Below are positions 59,600-64,000 of a stretch of 64,000 nt of DNA, piece by piece. The position numbers and the translations under genes are program-made. The first letter of the stretch is position 1. Each line of letters starts with the position of its first letter. The notes under the pieces are model-generated. The model was not told the DNA's origin and made no database searches. It saw nothing but the letters and a program-made list of their open reading frames with translations. This DNA is from Tanypteryx hageni (Eukaryota > Arthropoda > Insecta > Odonata > Petaluridae), in assembly GCA_028673005.1 (NCBI GenBank), contig CM054116.1, positions 36,986,854-37,050,853 on the forward strand, read 5' to 3'.

Positions 59600-62005
59600 T
59601 CCATTATACGGAGTATTTACGTCCCGAGTGATGGCGCCTCGATGTCTCGTGGTGAATGACGGCGATCGTGGAGAATGGGTGCGTATGACGAGGAGACGTT
59701 CGTTAGGTTATCGGGTTGATTGGATGGGCCGACCCTGAGCTACCAGTTAGCGATTGGGAGAAGAGGTGGCCAAGAGTTAAAAAAATTTTCATGGGTTCGG
59801 GATTGCGGATTAGGGTGGAGCTGGCGAGGGGTTGAAAAGGAAGTGGAGAGGAAAAAGATAAGTCGCTGACTCCACCCGACTGAAAATTTCCATTTCGACC
59901 TTTTCCCCTTAACTCTCTCCCTCTCCACTTGGAGCGTAAGCCGAGACATTAGCTCGAGATGAATTCGTCCGGGAAGTGCGTATTCGAACCGAAAAAGTAT
60001 GTGAGATAGATAGTTTTGATATAGCATCCAGAACGCAAACTTTAGTGCTTATCTTTGGGGTGAATTTGTATGATGACTAAAGTAAAATTCTGGTTATGGC
60101 GCGAGGATGTCGTGGCACAATGAAGTATCGTAGAAGGAAACCTTATTGAGTATCCTCATAAAATATTCTCCAATTACGGATATGCTTGTGTAGTGAATTT
60201 ATTTCAATATCGACGAGTGGATAGCCTCATTAATGTAACATATTCCTTCCCGAACTTTTGACTCCATTTACTGTCTATCGCTTGCTTACTCGATATCTCT
60301 TTTATTGGAAGTTTATATATGGTCGGAATGTGATGAAATTTACTAAATTTCGGTGTGGGCATACAAAACTGTAATATAAAACGGTATTGAGTTTGTCTTG
60401 ATAAAACTTGAACTCTTTCTAATCGAAATTATTCCTCGGATAGTTTTAACTTTTATGGGTATTTTTCACTTTGAAGAAATATCTCCTAATGACAACAAAA
60501 GCGGTTCGAATCTTAAGGAAATCAATCAATTCTGCTAGCTAACGGAGATGAGTGTTTAGTCGATTCAAAGAGGTATATAGTAAGTATTAAAATAATTGTC
60601 AATAATAAAATATACCCCATGTAATGAGCTCTATTCCGACCGGCTGGGAACGTGGGTGTTACCACGAGGGACAGCCGATGTGTTTGGTAAACTACTTACC
60701 AAACCACCAGAGAGAGAGAGAGAGAGAGAGAGAAGTTCCTCAAGCCTTATGTCTAGAACTACCCGACGCACACGTGCGCAAAATATACCAATTTATCACA
60801 AATTATCAATCTGAAACCTTATTTTATGAGATTTTTTATCGGAATTGGAAATATCTTATCCAGCTAATTAATGATGAATTTTCTCTCGTGAAATATTTGT
60901 ATTTTGATGCAAGTTTTCATTCTTCGTCGAAGTTTACTCCGTATCCGACGACCCGGAGAAAGGAGCTCAATGGTGTTGATACATTGGAAAGTGAATGGGT
61001 GCCGTTCGTTGCGTTTCCTAATTGCAAGAGATAACCGTCTTGTAGTTTGCGTTTCCAGAAAATCGGAATCGTAGTACTATCTCCAGCTTTATTCCCCGTA
61101 ATCGATTCCTCCGTTCCTTCACTCGGAGGATTACTTCGTGCCCTCCCCTTCTCCTATCGCCTCTCCTATCTCTCTCTCTTCCTCCCTCCCTCCATCTCTC
61201 TCTCTCCCTCGTCCCATCTCTCTCTCCTCCTAACCCTTCTCACTACACCCAACTGTAACTCGTGCTCGAAGCCGAAACGTGCCTAGTCTCTCCCTTTTGC
61301 CTTGCTCTTTTTTGCCAAGTAACCTTTCGGGTCACGATGCGGTCGGGGAAATATAAAAAAGAAACGTCCCGAGCTTCAAAGAAGGCGGAGAATGTGATTG
61401 CTTGCTCTTAAGCAGATTGAAATGGCCTTTTTTTCCGAGATTACTGTCAAATGTTTATTAATCCTTGTTATCTCGAGTGGCGGGATGTGTGAATTTGATG
61501 AGAGAAATGGAAGTTTCCCAACGTGTTTTTCCCCTGCTGTAGGAGAAACTTTTCTATTTATAATTTCGCGTCATTCAAGATTTTTGGCGGCTCATTGTTA
61601 ATAATATAATGATGTTTAGTGGAGTTGTGGTAGGTTATTGCTATTTAATAATTGTGTATTTTACGTGAGGTAAGCATAAAATTTGGCGTCGATCCAGAGG
61701 GACTAGATCGACACTTGCCTTTAAGTGGGTGGCTTTCACAAAAATTTCGCTGGTATTTTTTCTTTCGGAAATTTTACTTTAAAATTGCATGGTTCGGAGT
61801 TTTTGTTCTCGTGTTTAGCTTTAATAGTCAAAGTTTAAATTTCACTCTGTAATGGTATAAGGATCGTTCGGAGGGCTTTATATCAATAATATTTTTTCCC
61901 GTGTTCTTTAATATTTAAAGCCATCTATATTTATCATTACATCATTGCACAAATCATCTCAAATGTTCCTGCCGTAACTTTGTGGAACAATTCCATAATA
62001 TGAAA
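59600..62005. other. Intronic or intergenic sequence with small simple repeats
   Basis: It holds a 9-bp-stem hairpin (GTTTGGTAA-ACTAC-TTACCAAAC, 60682-60704), an (AG)n microsatellite at about 60709-60734, and a pyrimidine tract with CTCTCTCT runs at 61150-61240. No gene was recognised. Confidence 0.55.
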
Positions 62006-62125
62006 TGACATCATTTTGTAATTTTCCACTATAGGTTATAATTTCATCAGATGATGATTATGACGCTAAGCGTCGAAACCTAGGCCGTCAAATTGTAACC
62101 TATAGTGGAAAATTACATTGTTGTC
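62006..62125. repeat. Inverted repeat with 37-39-nt arms enclosing a GACGC-TAA-GCGTC hairpin
   Basis: The left arm 62006-62044 (TGACATCATTTTGTAATTTT, then CCACTATAGGTTATAATTT) pairs with the right arm 62090-62125. The inner 28 positions have one mismatch and there is a small indel in the outer part. The 45-nt middle contains CAGATGATGATTAT, the perfect 5-bp hairpin GACGC-TAA-GCGTC, CGAAAC and then GGCCGTC. It resembles the ends of small palindromic elements. Confidence 0.85.
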
Positions 62126-63566
62126 ATTAATATTTTGACACAAATCATACCAACGCATGAAATCATTTAAGTTTAATTTCTCAATACTTATGTGAATAAA
62201 GAGAATTTTTATAAAATAAATCGATATTGGCCGAGATTCATTCATTAGCTATTCTAATCTCTACACAGTCCTCAGTCATACTTTCCAGTTATAATTTGGG
62301 ACTTTCTGCTATGTCATTAGTGACTACATGGGTAGTAATAGCGTTTATCTCCAGTGCCTTTATGGTAATGTAGCATCATCCCGGTAATTTCTTGTTTCAA
62401 TTATTTTAATGCTGGCATTACTTTAGCTACCGGTGGCATTTGTACACATCGCCAAGATTAGATTGTCGTGCGTTATTTTACGCGTTTATGCGAGTAAGTC
62501 ATAGGCTTCAGCGGGTATTATTGGTTAACCGGAGGGGCAAAACAACATCCTCAGATTTTGGCTTGGTATGGTCAAGTTTTTCATAGCCAGGGAAAAGATA
62601 TTAAGTCGTCAGGCTTTGGATCCATTGATGGCTTTGATGGTTACGGGGCATAATTTTATTCGAAAGCGAATGCAAACCAATCCAGCTAACGATTTTCTCT
62701 ATTGCTTAAACGCAGCTGTTGCCAGTACCACTTCTAACACCACTCGCGCTGTGCATAAGGGCCCAACATTCATGAATTGCCGTACTCAATCACGGAATAA
62801 TCTCGGTGCCGTGTCGATTTTAGCATTAGGGCGGTGGTGGAGGAAGTTATGTTGTAGTCTCTCGTTACTGCGTGCTGGTAATTGGCAGAGATGTTCGGCC
62901 CGAGGCAGGGCAGGGGAAATGGGCGATTGGGTGGCCGTGGATGATACACAGCGGGGATTGTCGCCCGTGGGGGTCCCAGGGCTCCCTCCGTCCTCCGACT
63001 CCTGCTTGGATCTCTCGCGGGGTACGCTTGGCAACGCCGTTGGGAGTCGGCGAAAGAGTGGTCCATGGGAGGGTGGGAGAAATGGATGTTGGGTTTGGAC
63101 TGGGTTAGAGGGGCGGATGCTACGAGGGAGGAAGTGAGGGGCTCCCATTTACTGCCTCGTGCTCCTAAGCCGAGTCGCCCCTCCTGTAAGCTCCCCCCCA
63201 CCTCCAGCGTCTCCACTACTTCTTCTGCCGCACTTCACTGTGCACTTTTCTCGTTCACAGTAACTCTCCTCTACCTCCTATTTAATTTTCCCTTCGCGGT
63301 TTGATTGTGAATATGGTTTAATGGTGGTGAATATTTTACGGGATGGGGGAAGTGCTTAACCGTCTTAGAGCCGTCTTCGTTAAGTGTTGGTGTAATAAAT
63401 TGGGTTAGATAAATGAGAAAGGTTGGCCTGTTAGCTGCGGAGAGGTTGCATTCAGGTGCAAAGTTAGCTTTCTGAAAACCGGTGCATTAGCTAGAGTTGG
63501 TGAATAAAATTATACACCTTAGTTTTACTGCGTAAATAGCAAAGTTAATGTTTAATTTCGAGAATT
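62126..63566. other. Intronic or intergenic sequence, no gene supported
   Basis: A CpG-richer patch lies at 62880-63200, with overlapping frames on both strands. None has a recognised domain. Confidence 0.5.
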
Positions 63567-63900
63567 ATTTAAATTGCTGCGCGATGTAGGAACGGCAGTT
63601 GCCAAGACCTATAAAGAGTATTAAGTTCGTACAATGGGGCCCGGCAAGTTGTTCGTCCAGGGGCCCGTATTGGCTCTCCGCGCTCCAGTATGCATGTATA
63701 TGTATGTGTGTGTATGTGTGTGTGTGTGTACATATACACACACACATTCATATACACACACATACATATACATGCATACAGGAGCGCGGAGAGCCAATAC
63801 GGGCTCCTGGACGAACAACTTGCCTGGCCCCAATGTACGAACTTAATACTCTCTATAGGTCTTGGCAACTGCCGTTCCTACATCGAGCAGCAATTTAAAT
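63567..63900. repeat. 334-bp fold-back (long inverted repeat) with a TG/CA microsatellite core
   Basis: ATTTAAATTGCTGCGCGATG at the left end is matched by CATCGAGCAGCAATTTAAAT at the right end. The arms of about 165 bp are roughly 95% identical outside the core. The centre (about 63700-63770) is TGTGTATGTGTG facing CACACACATTCATA, so the dinucleotide repeat is itself inverted. Nearly identical open frames on both strands are a consequence of this symmetry. It is probably a fold-back element. Confidence 0.92.
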
Positions 63901-64000
63901 GCATACAACATTACTAGACATTTTATTTACAATTCTTACCTAATATTTTTTTGTTAAAATTCATAATAATTATTTATAGATGGTGGATTTTCTAATGAAG
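63901..64000. other. Window end, nothing recognised
   Basis: AT-rich sequence after the fold-back. ATGGTGGATTTTCTAATGAA at the very end is too short to judge. Confidence 0.4.

Noticed and set aside
59022..59738. 238-codon open frame on + and 203-codon frame on -
   Set aside because: Both follow from the purine minisatellite; the products are Gly/Arg/Glu or Pro/Ser low complexity with no domain.
61150..61240. CRISPR-like or satellite array
   Set aside because: Only irregular CT-rich simple sequence; there is no repeat-spacer pattern here or elsewhere in the window.
63565..63917. Nearly identical frames on both strands
   Set aside because: Produced by the symmetry of the fold-back; no evidence of a protein.

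Overview
This looks like a gene-sparse stretch of an invertebrate nuclear genome, most likely an insect or other arthropod. Coding DNA is split by multi-kilobase introns with GT/AG borders. CpG is common outside the repeats, and the transposon mix (Penelope, Tigger/pogo, piggyBac, hAT, Tc1/mariner-like, LINE and tRNA-SINE remnants) is typical of arthropods. There is no bacterial operon structure, CRISPR array, rRNA or canonical tRNA gene. The species cannot be named from the sequence.

The only gene recognised with confidence is a CLASP family microtubule regulator (Drosophila chb/orbit/MAST, vertebrate CLASP1/2) on the + strand. Its exons at 1-156 and 18897-18982 are separated by an 18.7 kb phase-2 intron. 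Together they encode the end of the N-terminal TOG domain and the segment just after it. A 50-nt micro-exon at 34898-34947 continues the frame (phase 1 in, phase 0 out). A larger exon-like block at 43522-43912 is also phase compatible (phase 0 in), but its product is unrecognised. The next conserved CLASP domain (TOG2) was not found, so the gene probably runs past the right edge. Two CpG-rich sites with TATA-like boxes (about 20.24 kb and 41.57 kb) could be internal promoters. Vertebrate CLASPs use alternative first exons at the equivalent place, but here this is inference.

Intron 1 (157-18896) is AT-rich and full of dead mobile elements: a Penelope-like element with GIY-YIG domain (847-2128), a pogo-type non-autonomous element inserted into a piggyBac relic (6.7-8.3 kb), a near-complete Tigger with TA duplications (8481-11017), a hAT with an 8-bp target duplication (13511-14786), a second piggyBac relic (15.0-16.4 kb), a Tc1/mariner-like transposase tail (17.6-18.0 kb) and five pieces of one unnamed repeat family. 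It also holds two exon-like stretches of unknown origin (447-651, 2560-2683) that are splice-phase compatible with each other.

From about 19.4 kb onward the sequence changes. Transposons become rare (a LINE scrap, two SINE copies, one more copy of the unnamed repeat), CpG-rich patches recur, and long strand-asymmetric purine/pyrimidine tracts appear. The right end carries a purine minisatellite (58.98-59.57 kb), a 37-39-nt inverted repeat enclosing a small hairpin (62.0 kb) and a 334-bp near-perfect fold-back (63567-63900).
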